Notes under the pieces: generated by a model
The model's database searches: none
What the model saw: only the letters and a program-made list of their open reading frames with translations
Told to the model about the DNA's origin: nothing
Assembly: GCA_021163805.1 (NCBI GenBank)
Contig: JAGGTL010000052.1
Location: 1 to 8,671 of the forward strand
DNA from: Candidatus Aenigmatarchaeota archaeon
Lineage (GTDB): Archaea > Aenigmatarchaeota > Aenigmatarchaeia > QMZS01
DNA length: 8,671 nt
Reading direction: 5' to 3'
Position numbers and translations under genes: made by a program
In this document: in pieces, positions 1 to 6,482 of the stretch
Layout of the letters: every line of letters begins with the position of its first letter
Position numbering within the stretch: the first letter of the stretch is position 1

Positions 1-685
1 CTTTTTTATAAGTATCTCCATCATCTGTCGTTAGATATTCTGGACCAAATATCACCGCCTCTTGATCATAAAATTTTATCCATCTTTCAGTTTCTGTAGT
101 TGTCTCTTCAGTACTATGATCAATAACAGTTGTTGTATCTACATGAATATCACATAACTTGCCCTCTTCATTTGGTTTAGCGCCAATAGTATCTGCAATC
201 TGAGTAACATCGTCGTAGGTTTCTTTCAATGCCTCCCGCTGTATCTGCAGGTGTTGCTCCATCTGACTCTCAGTTACTTTGCCTTCTGTACGTGTAGTTT
301 CCACTCCTTCTGCCCCTCTGGTACATCCATATTTATCACAATATGCTTCAAGTTCAACATTTGAAGAGAGAGGGGGAATGGGTGGGCGATTAACTGGGGG
401 AATGGGTGGGCGATTTGAAGGTAAATTACGCAAATTATTTCTCCAATCACCTATATTACGCAAATTATTTCTCCAATCATTAAACTTTCTTCCATGACCG
501 CCAAAACCACTGCCGCCATGACCGCCAAAACCACTGCCGCCATGACCGCCAAGAAGATTATTCATCCTATTCCTCAAACCACTCCAAAAACCGCCCCAAT
601 CAAAAGCGTAGGTAATACTGCCCAATAAAGAAAAAACCATCAATGTCGCTATCGCGACCACAAAAATGGATTTAGCACGTATCAT
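1..685 (-). CDS. Secreted repeat-containing surface protein (C-terminus beyond the left edge)
   Basis: The minus-strand frame is open from an ATG at 683-685 to the window edge (228 codons plus one base). Residues 1-27 form a signal peptide: a basic start (MIRAKS), a hydrophobic core, and a likely cleavage after the A of TYA. Then come a Gly/His-rich repeat GGHGGSGF (about residues 46-65), two copies of DWRNNLRN (70-77 and 80-87), two copies of NRPPIPP (91-97 and 99-105), and a more ordinary acidic, Thr-rich region with C116, C121 and C178. The start overlaps the upstream gene by 14 nt and has an AAGGT element 8 nt upstream, so translation is probably coupled. Base use is visibly richer in G+C (GGC, CGC, CCC codons) than in most neighbours. 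I recognise no family. An exported envelope or secreted protein is the safest call, and the Gly-His repeats could bind metal, which is speculation. Confidence 0.8.
   Translation of the reverse strand, partial: MIRAKSIFVVAIATLMVFSLLGSITYAFDWGGFWSGLRNRMNNLLGGHGGSGFGGHGGSGFGGHGRKFNDWRNNLRNIGDWRNNLRNLPSNRPPIPPVNRPPIPPLSSNVELEAYCDKYGCTRGAEGVETTRTEGKVTESQMEQHLQIQREALKETYDDVTQIADTIGAKPNEEGKLCDIHVDTTTVIDHSTEETTTETERWIKFYDQEAVIFGPEYLTTDDGDTYKK
372..415 (-). repeat. In-frame duplication, 24-nt period (NRPPIPP)
   Basis: A 20-nt identical stretch at 372-391 recurs at 396-415. The 24-nt spacing is in frame and gives two copies of NRPPIPP in the secreted protein, probably a proline-rich linker. Confidence 0.9.
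425..479 (-). repeat. In-frame duplication, 30-nt period (DWRNNLRN)
   Basis: A 25-nt identical stretch at 425-449 recurs at 455-479. The 30-nt period gives two ten-residue units starting DWRNNLRN. The two copies are identical over these 25 nt, so the event is young or the copies are being homogenised. Confidence 0.9.
493..552 (-). repeat. Tandem repeat, 24-nt period, 2.5 copies (GGHGGSGF)
   Basis: Two perfect 24-nt units (493-516, 517-540) and a 12-nt partial third copy (541-552) encode GGHGGSGF GGHGGSGF GGHG when read on the minus strand. This is a Gly/His-rich segment just after the signal peptide. Confidence 0.92.
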
Positions 686-1244
686 AGTTGACTACCTTGC
701 AAATATCTTCCTCCGAGGGAATTTTGAAATCATATAATATATATTTGTAAATAAAAAATAACGTGAGAGTATTATTTTTTAAAGGTATTGTTGTAAAATT
801 GGTTTCAAGTTTTTCTGAAACATTTTTTTCTGTTGCAGTTTCCGCAACAATATTTGTTGTGAAAATTGCCTCTTCAAAGGTATTATTTGTGGCATTATTT
901 GTAATATTTCTATATTCTGGTGAAGTGACAAATTTATAAATTGCGGCGAGATATTCGTCGCTCATATTTTCCGTTGGAACGCATTCAAAATCAATATTGA
1001 ATTTGGTTTTAAAATTCTCATAAGTTTTAATGCAGTCTTCGGTTCCTCTGTCAAATATTCTCAAAACGGGATTGCCCGAAGGCGGCAATTCCAAAACATT
1101 TTCTTTTGTAAAATCTATTATCCTAAGGCTAGGCTGAGTTGGTTTTATTTGTTTTTCCTGAAAATAGAAAAAGGCTGCAATCAATACAAGTAAAATCAAT
1201 ATCAAAGTTGTCCAGGATTTATAATCAGATTTATTTGATTTCAT
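672..1244 (-). CDS. Small membrane-anchored, sequon-rich extracytoplasmic protein
   Basis: This 190-residue protein has a basic N-terminus and one hydrophobic segment (about residues 12-28) ending in FQEK. It is best read as an uncleaved anchor with the remainder outside the cell. The exposed part holds seven N-x-S/T sequons (N93, N113, N117, N120, N141, N149, N157), crowded between residues 93 and 157, which suggests heavy archaeal-type N-glycosylation. Four cysteines (C71, C88, C182, C190) could make two disulfides. Residues 60-105, a hydrophobic strand then a helix with C71, faintly resemble a thioredoxin-like start, but there is no CxxC and I do not assign that fold. It is the first gene of a two-gene minus-strand operon; its last 14 nt overlap the start of the secreted repeat protein. 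No family is recognised. Confidence 0.82.
   Translation of the reverse strand: MKSNKSDYKSWTTLILILLVLIAAFFYFQEKQIKPTQPSLRIIDFTKENVLELPPSGNPVLRIFDRGTEDCIKTYENFKTKFNIDFECVPTENMSDEYLAAIYKFVTSPEYRNITNNATNNTFEEAIFTTNIVAETATEKNVSEKLETNFTTIPLKNNTLTLFFIYKYILYDFKIPSEEDICKVVNYDTC
694..698 (-). promoter_or_regulatory. Ribosome binding site for the secreted repeat protein
   Basis: AAGGT on the minus strand lies 8 nt before the ATG at 685, inside the coding end of the upstream gene. It is one of the few Shine-Dalgarno-like sites in the window. That fits an internal operon gene which cannot be leaderless, and it supports the start choice. Confidence 0.45.
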
Positions 1245-1522
1245 AATATATATTTATTTAATATATATATAATTTAATAAGGACAATGGCAAATAAAATA
1301 ATTCCTCAGCTGAAGTGAAAATTTTATAAAAACAGTAAAAATACTTCAAAGCTTTTTTCACTTGTTCAAAAGCTTTCAGTTCTTTAAAAGTTCTTTAATA
1401 ATTGAATTAAAATCTAGTAGAAAATTAATTTTCATCTATGAAAACACTAATACTTATTTGTCTTTAAACTGTTAGATATTCGTCCATTTAGAATACATAA
1501 TAAAAATGGTTATCTACTACTT
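1245..1522. promoter_or_regulatory. Divergent intergenic region with TATA-like stretches and palindromes
   Basis: This 278-nt AT-rich spacer shows no convincing ORF. Leftward, an alternating AT tract at about 1249-1275 lies right before the start at 1244 and is the likely promoter of the surface operon. Rightward, an ATAATAAAAA-like stretch at about 1496-1506 lies at TATA distance from the taw1 start at 1523, implying a leaderless or nearly leaderless mRNA. Between them are a 9-bp inverted repeat (AAGTGAAAA at 1313-1321, TTTTCACTT at 1355-1363), a perfect 14-bp palindrome (1420-1433), and an overlapping 7+7 bp palindrome (1429-1444). In DNA this AT-rich the significance is modest. Confidence 0.4.
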
Positions 1523-2461
1523 ATGATGGAAAAAATCAGGAAAGAATTGGAAAAAAAACATTATAAACTGTTCAATCATTCCGGAGTTCAGATTTGCGAG
1601 TGGACAAAAAAAAGTTTGAGAGGAGAAGGTGTCTGCTATAAAGAAAAATTTTACGGTATTAATTGTCACAGGTGTATGCAGTTTTCTCCAAGCGTTGTTT
1701 TCTGCAACCTAAGATGTTTGTTCTGCTGGTGCCCGAATGAATTATTTATTAATAAATTTCCAGAAAAAATTGATGAACCCGAAGAAATTGTAAAAAATTT
1801 GATTGAACAAAGAAAAAAATTACTCTCCGGATTTGGAGGGAGTGTCAAAAATAAAAAAAAATTTAAGGAATCTCTTGAACCAAATCACTTCGCCATTTCA
1901 TTATCTGGGGAACCAACTCTTTATAAAAAGATTGTGGAACTAGTGGATTATTTAACCGAGAGGGCAAGGACTGTTTTTTTGGTAACTAATGGAATTAATC
2001 CAGATATTTTGCCAAAGTTGAAAAAAAAGAAAAATTTTCAGTTATATCTCTCATTAAGCGCTCCAGAAAAAGAAAAATTTGAAAAAATCTGCAGACCAAC
2101 TGAAAAAGACGGATGGGATAAATTAAATAAAAGTCTGGAAATAGTAAACAAATTTAAAGGGAGAAGAGTTTTCAGGTTGACCTTAATTAAAGATTTGAAT
2201 GATTCAGATGAGGATTTAAAAGGTTTTTTGAAATTAATAGAAAAAGGAAATCCAGATTTCGTCGAAGTAAAATCGTACATGAGTTTGGGTTATTCAAAAA
2301 AAAGACTCGGAGATGAGAAAATGCCCGACTTTGAAGAAGTAAAAAAATTTGCCCTGAAAATTTCAAAAAAAAGCAATTATAAATATGAAGATGAATCAAA
2401 AGATTCAAGAATTGTTTTGCTGAAAAATAAGGATTCAAAAATCATAAACAGATTTGAATGA
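1523..2461 (+). CDS. taw1: tRNA 4-demethylwyosine synthase (Taw1/TYW1-type radical SAM enzyme)
   Basis: Taw1 condenses N1-methylguanosine-37 of tRNA-Phe with pyruvate to make the tricyclic 4-demethylwyosine base. The cysteine pattern is diagnostic: C61, C65 and C68 form the CX3CX2C that holds the SAM [4Fe-4S] cluster, and C25, C38 and C51 match in spacing the three N-terminal cysteines of the Methanocaldococcus enzyme that bind the second cluster. K40 sits where the proposed pyruvate Schiff-base lysine lies in that family. SGEPTLY (128-134) is the usual SAM-binding GE motif, and VTNG follows on the next strand. At 312 residues it matches archaeal Taw1, lacking the flavodoxin domain of eukaryotic TYW1. 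Two adjacent ATGs (1523 and 1526) are possible starts; no Shine-Dalgarno is seen and a TATA-like stretch lies about 25 nt upstream. It stands alone, convergent with cca. Confidence 0.95.
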   Translation: MMEKIRKELEKKHYKLFNHSGVQICEWTKKSLRGEGVCYKEKFYGINCHRCMQFSPSVVFCNLRCLFCWCPNELFINKFPEKIDEPEEIVKNLIEQRKKLLSGFGGSVKNKKKFKESLEPNHFAISLSGEPTLYKKIVELVDYLTERARTVFLVTNGINPDILPKLKKKKNFQLYLSLSAPEKEKFEKICRPTEKDGWDKLNKSLEIVNKFKGRRVFRLTLIKDLNDSDEDLKGFLKLIEKGNPDFVEVKSYMSLGYSKKRLGDEKMPDFEEVKKFALKISKKSNYKYEDESKDSRIVLLKNKDSKIINRFE

Positions 2462-2479
2462 AAATTAATCGATGATTGA

Positions 2480-2501
2480 TTTTTTAAATCTGCTTAAAAA
2501 A
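2480..2501. terminator. Bidirectional terminator candidate between taw1 and cca
   Basis: An 8-bp inverted repeat (TTTTTTAA at 2480-2487, TTAAAAAA at 2494-2501) with a 6-nt loop lies between the convergent stop codons. T-tracts face both directions, which suits archaeal oligo-T termination for both genes. Confidence 0.55.
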
Positions 2502-2502
2502 T

Positions 2503-3891
2503 TTAAATTTCAAAATACTTTTTAACAAGATAAGAATTTAACTCTCTGTTTCTATTTACTTCTTCTATAATCTCCTCTTCATCAAAAATCTTGATCTTTC
2601 TCTCTGCGATTTTTTCCGGAATTTCTTTCCTGTTTTCTTTTAAAAAATGTTTTATTGCGGTATCAATATTCAGAAATTTTCTTTTTACATCAACAAAAAA
2701 CTTATTTTCTTCTATATATGGTTTATATTTACTCAAAAGATATTTTGCCAAAAAATTATCTACTTCTTTGGAGAAAATTGAAGGACCTTCCTGTTTTTTG
2801 AATTTTGAAAGATTTTTATTCTCCAGTTCAAAAATAATAAATGCTTTTTCTGCTTCATCTGTCCAGGAAAAATATCTGATCACAGAAAAATTATTTTCTT
2901 CCAGATATCTGGCCAATCTTCTGGCAAATTTTCTCATCTGAGGGTATAAGTTTTCTATAATTATTTCCGGAGGTTTAAATTTCACTCCGATAAAACTTGT
3001 TCCTCTGCTATCTTTTAATTTTTCTATCAGAAGATTTTTCATGATTTTTTTTTGAATCGGAAATTTTTTTGTTTTCAAATATCTGGCTGCTTCAATCTTA
3101 AATTTCAAAAAATTTTGGGCGGATAAAGACGCACTAACATTTCTGTTTTTATCTACGGGGTCAATTACAATTAATGCATCTTTAAATTTTCTCTTTGCTT
3201 CTTTTTCGTCTGAAATATTTTCTATATCTATGCAGGCTCCAAAATTTAATTTTGAAATTTCTTTCAAAGTATTCTCAAAAGTTCCATAATTTATAATCAA
3301 AAGTTCGCATAGATATCCGCTCAATCCGTTCCGTTTTGCATCTGCTCCATAAATTCCCGCTCGTTTGCAGAAATATTTTAGCAATCTCGCGTGGTCTACT
3401 CCGTATCCAGTTAAATTCTCCTTAATATATTTTGTGTGATGGGGAGATCTGTCCACGGCAGAAATAATTTTATCTCCTCTTTTTACTTCATAACACGGAA
3501 CGATATCTATTTCAAAGTCAAAGAAAGAAATTCCCTTCTTCCTTTCAGCACATCCTTTTGAAATTTTGCATCTGACATAAGGATGTTCCGCATATTTAAT
3601 ATTATAACTTCCGTTTAATTTTTCGCAGATCGTCGTTCCTATCAACAATCCATATTCTTCTAATTTCTCTCTGGAAATTTTTTTTCTGAAGATAATAAAC
3701 AGATCTATGTCATGATCTCCACTCAACCATGTATCTTTGGAAATAGAACCAACAATCTGAGGATAAGCATAAAATGGTTTTGAAACTTCTTTTGCTATTT
3801 TCAGAAGTTTATCTGCAAATTCTTCAATTATTTCTCTTTCTATCTTGCACGGTTTTATTTTTCTAAGGATTTTTAATTCGGTCTGATTCAT
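2503..3891 (-). CDS. cca: Archaeal (class I) CCA tRNA nucleotidyltransferase
   Basis: This enzyme adds or repairs the 3'-terminal CCA of tRNAs without a nucleic-acid template. The 462 residues are close to the usual archaeal size. The nucleotidyltransferase signature is clear: GS at 48-49, K52-DTWL, then D61-x-D63 followed by LFII. The third carboxylate is D129 in FEIDIVPCY. Further family blocks are SAVDRSPHHTKYI after the palm, GLSGYLCELLI (normally GFSGYLCE) and VIDPVDKNRNVSASLS in the central domain; the remainder is the tRNA-binding tail. It is a single gene, convergent with taw1 and divergent from the prefoldin pair. The start at 3891 is the only ATG that keeps the full palm. A TATATATT tract lies immediately before it, so the true TATA box and leader are unclear. 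The enzyme is needed here because the tRNA in this window lacks an encoded CCA. Confidence 0.97.
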   Translation of the reverse strand: MNQTELKILRKIKPCKIEREIIEEFADKLLKIAKEVSKPFYAYPQIVGSISKDTWLSGDHDIDLFIIFRKKISREKLEEYGLLIGTTICEKLNGSYNIKYAEHPYVRCKISKGCAERKKGISFFDFEIDIVPCYEVKRGDKIISAVDRSPHHTKYIKENLTGYGVDHARLLKYFCKRAGIYGADAKRNGLSGYLCELLIINYGTFENTLKEISKLNFGACIDIENISDEKEAKRKFKDALIVIDPVDKNRNVSASLSAQNFLKFKIEAARYLKTKKFPIQKKIMKNLLIEKLKDSRGTSFIGVKFKPPEIIIENLYPQMRKFARRLARYLEENNFSVIRYFSWTDEAEKAFIIFELENKNLSKFKKQEGPSIFSKEVDNFLAKYLLSKYKPYIEENKFFVDVKRKFLNIDTAIKHFLKENRKEIPEKIAERKIKIFDEEEIIEEVNRNRELNSYLVKKYFEI

Positions 3892-4009
3892 AATATATAA
3901 AAAGAATTATGCAAAAAAGAATTTTGTCTTATTAAGATATTTCCAGTCGCAGAACAAGAAAATATTGCATACAAAACAAGTGTTTTCAAAACATTTAATT
4001 TGATTGAAG

Positions 4010-4019
4010 ATATATAAAA
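4010..4019 (+). promoter_or_regulatory. TATA box of the prefoldin-DHH pair
   Basis: ATATATAAAA lies about 20 nt upstream of the ATG at 4034, where a box for a near-leaderless archaeal mRNA is expected. An upstream ATG at 4004 would lie before this box and hence outside the transcript, which supports the start at 4034. Confidence 0.5.
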
Positions 4020-4033
4020 TTTTATTTTTAATT

Positions 4034-4381
4034 ATGGTAGAACTATCGAATGAGGCTCAAGAATTATTATTGAAAGTCCAAACCCAAAATCAGCAATTAC
4101 AGGAATTGATTGCACAAAAACAAAATATGGAAATTCAGAAAATGGAAATTGAAGAAGCAGAGAAAGAGATAAAAGATAAGGAAGAAATCTATAAAGAAAT
4201 TGCGGGATTACTTATAAAAACAGATAAAAAAAATATTCAAGATGAACTTAGAGAACAGAAAGAAATGATTTCGATCAGAAAAAAACAAATTGAAGAAAAA
4301 GAGAAATTGCTAAAAACAGAGCTGGAAAACAATCAGAAAAAACTAATGTCTTTCATTCAGAGTTCTAAACAGGCAGGATGA
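4034..4381 (+). CDS. pfdB: Prefoldin subunit beta
   Basis: Prefoldin is a hexameric jellyfish-shaped chaperone (two alpha, four beta) that captures unfolded proteins and passes them to the group II chaperonin. The 115-residue product has the beta-class layout: an N-terminal coil rich in Q, L and E (about 1-42), the hairpin segment YKEIAGLLIK (about 49-58) that forms the beta-barrel hub, and a C-terminal coil (about 65-108) with regular hydrophobic spacing. The length is typical of the family. I chose M at 4034 rather than the in-frame ATG at 4004, because the latter adds a hydrophobic extension foreign to prefoldins and overlaps the TATA box. The stop overlaps the next start as ATGA, so the DHH gene is translationally coupled. 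A prefoldin beta gene close to a DHH phosphoesterase recurs, as I recall, in other archaea. Confidence 0.92.
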   Translation: MVELSNEAQELLLKVQTQNQQLQELIAQKQNMEIQKMEIEEAEKEIKDKEEIYKEIAGLLIKTDKKNIQDELREQKEMISIRKKQIEEKEKLLKTELENNQKKLMSFIQSSKQAG

Positions 4382-5337
4382 TTCGCTTTCCAAAGGGAAA
4401 GAAAATCGCCATATTAGTTCACCACAATGCCGATATAGATGCTATTGCTTCGGCAACAGCTCTCTTATTGGGGTTTGGACAAAAAAATATCAGAGCCGGT
4501 ATAGGAATTCCTAATTCTATAGCGAGACAGGCAAAAAAATTGTTAGTTTATAGTGGATGCAATATAAAAATAAATCCGGATTTAAATAATTTTGATGTTG
4601 TTTTCATCTTGGATACCGCAGTTCCAGAACAATTACATCCAATAAAAATTCCAATAGATAAAGAAATATATGTAATAGATCATCATGAGAATACAAGAAT
4701 TATTGGAACAGAGGAATACATAAGCCCTAGAAGAAAAGCAACCTGCGAAATGATACTTAAAGTCTTAAAAGACAATAATGTAAGAATTGACAAAAAAATA
4801 GCCAATTTGCTGCTTGCTGGAATTGTGTCCGATACAAATCATTTCAGATTGGCGGATAAAGTAACTTTTAAATTAGTTGTTGAACTATTGAATTACAATG
4901 CAGATTTAAAGTTTGTTTTGGATCTGGTTAATAATCCTCCAGAATTTTCTGAGAGACTTACAAAACTGAAAGGTTCAAAAAATCTGGAGATTTACAGACA
5001 TAAGGACTATCTGATTGTATTTTCAGAGGTTCATAATCACGAGGCTGCAGTTGCAAGGGGGCTTGTCTCTCTGGGAGCTGATGTGTCCGTAGTTTTTACA
5101 GAAAAAAAAGACGAATTGAGAGTTTCTGCCAGAGCAAGCAGAACTATCATATCCAAAGAAAATTTGAATCTCGGTCAAAATATATTCTCAAAACTGAAAG
5201 AAGTCTCTGGAGGCAATGGAGGAGGCCATGATGCGGCTGGTTCTTTAAATACTTATCATAAAGAAAGAAAATCAAATATTAAAAAATTTATCTTTGAAAA
5301 ACTTGAAGAAAACTTGGGTAAATTAGAAAAGATTTAA
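4378..5337 (+). CDS. DHH/DHHA1-family phosphoesterase (NrnA/RecJ-like)
   Basis: DHH phosphoesterases use two divalent metals to hydrolyse phosphodiester bonds in short oligonucleotides, single-stranded DNA or dinucleotide signals. All motifs are intact: HHNADID (H15, N17, D19, D21), the LDTA aspartate D79, DHH at 101-103, SDTNHF with D152, and the C-terminal DHHA1 glycine loop GGNGGGHDAAGS (GGGH at 281-284). At 319 residues it is a minimal DHH-DHHA1 enzyme, lacking the extra OB or zinc modules of full RecJ, so a nanoRNase or pAp/c-di-NMP hydrolase type of activity is more likely than a repair exonuclease. The substrate cannot be read from sequence. It starts within the prefoldin stop codon (ATGA) and ends 4 bp from a convergent gene. 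Confidence 0.9.
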   Translation: MIRFPKGKKIAILVHHNADIDAIASATALLLGFGQKNIRAGIGIPNSIARQAKKLLVYSGCNIKINPDLNNFDVVFILDTAVPEQLHPIKIPIDKEIYVIDHHENTRIIGTEEYISPRRKATCEMILKVLKDNNVRIDKKIANLLLAGIVSDTNHFRLADKVTFKLVVELLNYNADLKFVLDLVNNPPEFSERLTKLKGSKNLEIYRHKDYLIVFSEVHNHEAAVARGLVSLGADVSVVFTEKKDELRVSARASRTIISKENLNLGQNIFSKLKEVSGGNGGGHDAAGSLNTYHKERKSNIKKFIFEKLEENLGKLEKI

Positions 5338-5341
5338 AAAA

Positions 5342-5965
5342 TTAAGACAAAGATTTGACAATTCTCTCTCCAAATTCCTCGGCAGCATGAGGACCATTTG
5401 CAGTGATTATTTTTCCATCCTGCTCAACATTTTCTCCTGTATAAGTTGCTCCTTCTTCTTCTAAAATCTTTATAAATTCCCTGTTTCCAGAATCCCAGAT
5501 TGTTGCCTTTTTTCCCTTTAGAATTCCAGCCTTTGCCAGAATTCCCGGGGCAATGCAAATTGCCGCCACAACTTTGTCTTTTTCATAGGATTCTCTGGCA
5601 ATATTCAGAGCTGTTGAATCTTCATAATAAACCGAAGCTCCTCCTCCGCCAACAAATACTACAGCATCATATTTATCTACATCAACTTCTCCTATATCAA
5701 TATCAACATCTGCTTTTGCTCCAAGCGTTCCAGTTGCTTCTTTGACTCCTTTTGAAGCTACTGTAACTTCTATATTGTTTTTTTCAAAAATTTCTCTTGG
5801 TTTTAAAAATTCTTCGTCTCTGAAATTTTTTGGAGCAATCACCATCAAAATTTTTTTTCCTTCCATATTATTAGTTTCTTTATTAATATCTTTATTAACA
5901 CATCCGCTTAAAAATATCGAAGAAATAATGGAAACAACAAGCAAGAGAAATATCAGTTTTCTCAT
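5342..5965 (-). CDS. DJ-1/PfpI-family lipoprotein
   Basis: The 207-residue protein starts with a hydrophobic signal ending in the lipobox LSGC (residues 19-22), so C22 is probably lipid-anchored and the domain faces outward. After a short N-rich linker, residues about 37-205 are a DJ-1/PfpI domain: KILMVIAP first strand, acidic E51/E52 at the place of the DJ-1 glutamate, VFVGGGGA (103-110), the nucleophile elbow AAICIAPG with C137, and the closing TANGPHAAEEFG. The residue after C137 is isoleucine, not the histidine of the PfpI protease dyad, so it is more likely a glyoxalase/deglycase-like or redox-sensing member than a protease. Most relatives are cytosolic; export is unusual. It follows the solenoid-like gene by 55 nt and is convergent with the DHH gene (4-bp gap). 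A TTTTTAAA box upstream suggests its own promoter. Confidence 0.88.
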   Translation of the reverse strand: MRKLIFLLLVVSIISSIFLSGCVNKDINKETNNMEGKKILMVIAPKNFRDEEFLKPREIFEKNNIEVTVASKGVKEATGTLGAKADVDIDIGEVDVDKYDAVVFVGGGGASVYYEDSTALNIARESYEKDKVVAAICIAPGILAKAGILKGKKATIWDSGNREFIKILEEEGATYTGENVEQDGKIITANGPHAAEEFGERIVKSLS

Positions 5966-5980
5966 AATTTCATTTAGGAT

Positions 5981-5992
5981 TTAAAAATAAAG
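5981..5992 (-). promoter_or_regulatory. TATA box of the DJ-1/PfpI lipoprotein gene
   Basis: Minus-strand CTTTATTTTTAA lies about 21 nt before the ATG at 5965, fitting a near-leaderless transcript. No Shine-Dalgarno is seen at this start. Confidence 0.4.
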
Positions 5993-6020
5993 CTGAAATC
6001 TCTATAGCAAATCTTATTCT

Positions 6021-6404
6021 TTATTTAGAGAGATTTACAATATATATTGGAATTTTCTTTTTCTCGGACAAAGAAATCTCATCTAAAATAGCAATAACCT
6101 CAAGATCTCCAAGGAACACTTTTGCAAGATTTATATTATTTCTTCCAAGATGGCCCTTCTCAGCAAAATATAATGCAGACTGAAAATTTCTGGTTATCAT
6201 CGCCGTTTTAAAACCAAAGTCATAATAATATCTATCAAGATGGCCCTTCTCAGCAAAATATAATGCAGAAGGAAAATCTTCATTATATATTGCCTCTTCA
6301 AAACATTTTCTGTAATATTTTTTACTGAAAATATATCTTTCTGCAGAGTCCAATATCTTCTTAAGGTAGTTTGTTAATTTTCTAGATCTTTCTACTCTTT
6401 CCAT
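6021..6404 (-). CDS. Small helical-repeat (alpha-solenoid-like) protein
   Basis: From the ATG at 6404 the product has 127 residues. It holds about three 30-residue helical hairpin units: a degenerate one (residues 19-43), then two that both begin with SALYFAEKGHL (units 44-73 and 74-103). The second helices (FEEAIYNEDF, FKTAMITRNF, LAKVFLGDLE) share only a hydrophobic pattern. This resembles TPR- or SEL1-type solenoids that bind proteins, but no named family is recognised. The frame extends upstream to a TTG at 6452, giving 143 residues. I prefer the ATG because a TATAAATTAA box at 6459-6468 would start transcription near 6438, downstream of the TTG. No signal peptide; probably cytosolic. It lies upstream of the DJ-1/PfpI gene on the same strand and its promoter touches the tRNA gene. 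Confidence 0.72.
   Translation of the reverse strand: MERVERSRKLTNYLKKILDSAERYIFSKKYYRKCFEEAIYNEDFPSALYFAEKGHLDRYYYDFGFKTAMITRNFQSALYFAEKGHLGRNNINLAKVFLGDLEVIAILDEISLSEKKKIPIYIVNLSK
6146..6269 (-). repeat. 34-bp exact duplication inside the solenoid-like gene
   Basis: Positions 6146-6179 and 6236-6269 are identical over 34 nt with a 90-nt (30-codon) period, and both encode SALYFAEKGHL. The flanking parts of each 30-codon unit have diverged strongly, so identity is limited to one helix. Confidence 0.92.
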
Positions 6405-6440
6405 AAATTTAAAACAAGAATTTTTTGAAGAAAACAAAAA

Positions 6441-6449
6441 GTAAATATT
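6441..6449 (+). promoter_or_regulatory. Possible TATA box of the tRNA gene
   Basis: GTAAATATT is centred about 23 nt upstream of the tRNA 5' end, at the expected distance for an archaeal tRNA promoter. The match is only fair. Confidence 0.35.
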
Positions 6450-6458
6450 CAAAACAAA

Positions 6459-6468
6459 TTAATTTATA
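6459..6468 (-). promoter_or_regulatory. TATA box of the solenoid-like gene, abutting the tRNA
   Basis: Minus-strand TATAAATTAA ends at the first base of the tRNA. It would place the start of transcription near 6438, giving a leader of about 34 nt before the ATG at 6404. Confidence 0.45.
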
Positions 6469-6482
6469 GCCCCGTGGTGTAG

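Noticed and set aside
279..497. Plus-strand frame of 72 codons containing repeats
   Set aside because: The repeats are in frame with the minus-strand secreted protein, which has a signal peptide and a good start; the plus reading is its shadow.
372..552. Possible CRISPR array or regulatory repeat array
   Set aside because: There are three different repeats of two copies each, multiples of three in period, inside a coding frame, with no unique spacers.
2591..2941. Plus-strand frame of 116 codons
   Set aside because: It lies fully antisense to cca, whose conserved motifs prove the minus-strand reading.
4004..4033. Upstream ATG adding ten residues to prefoldin beta
   Set aside because: The extension overlaps the TATA box and does not resemble prefoldin N-termini.
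5342..5965. Active PfpI-type intracellular protease
   Set aside because: The residue after the nucleophile is isoleucine rather than the dyad histidine, and the protein has a lipoprotein signal.
6405..6452. TTG start giving a 16-residue N-terminal extension of the solenoid-like protein
   Set aside because: A TATA box at 6459-6468 would start transcription downstream of this TTG, and an ATG at 6404 is available.
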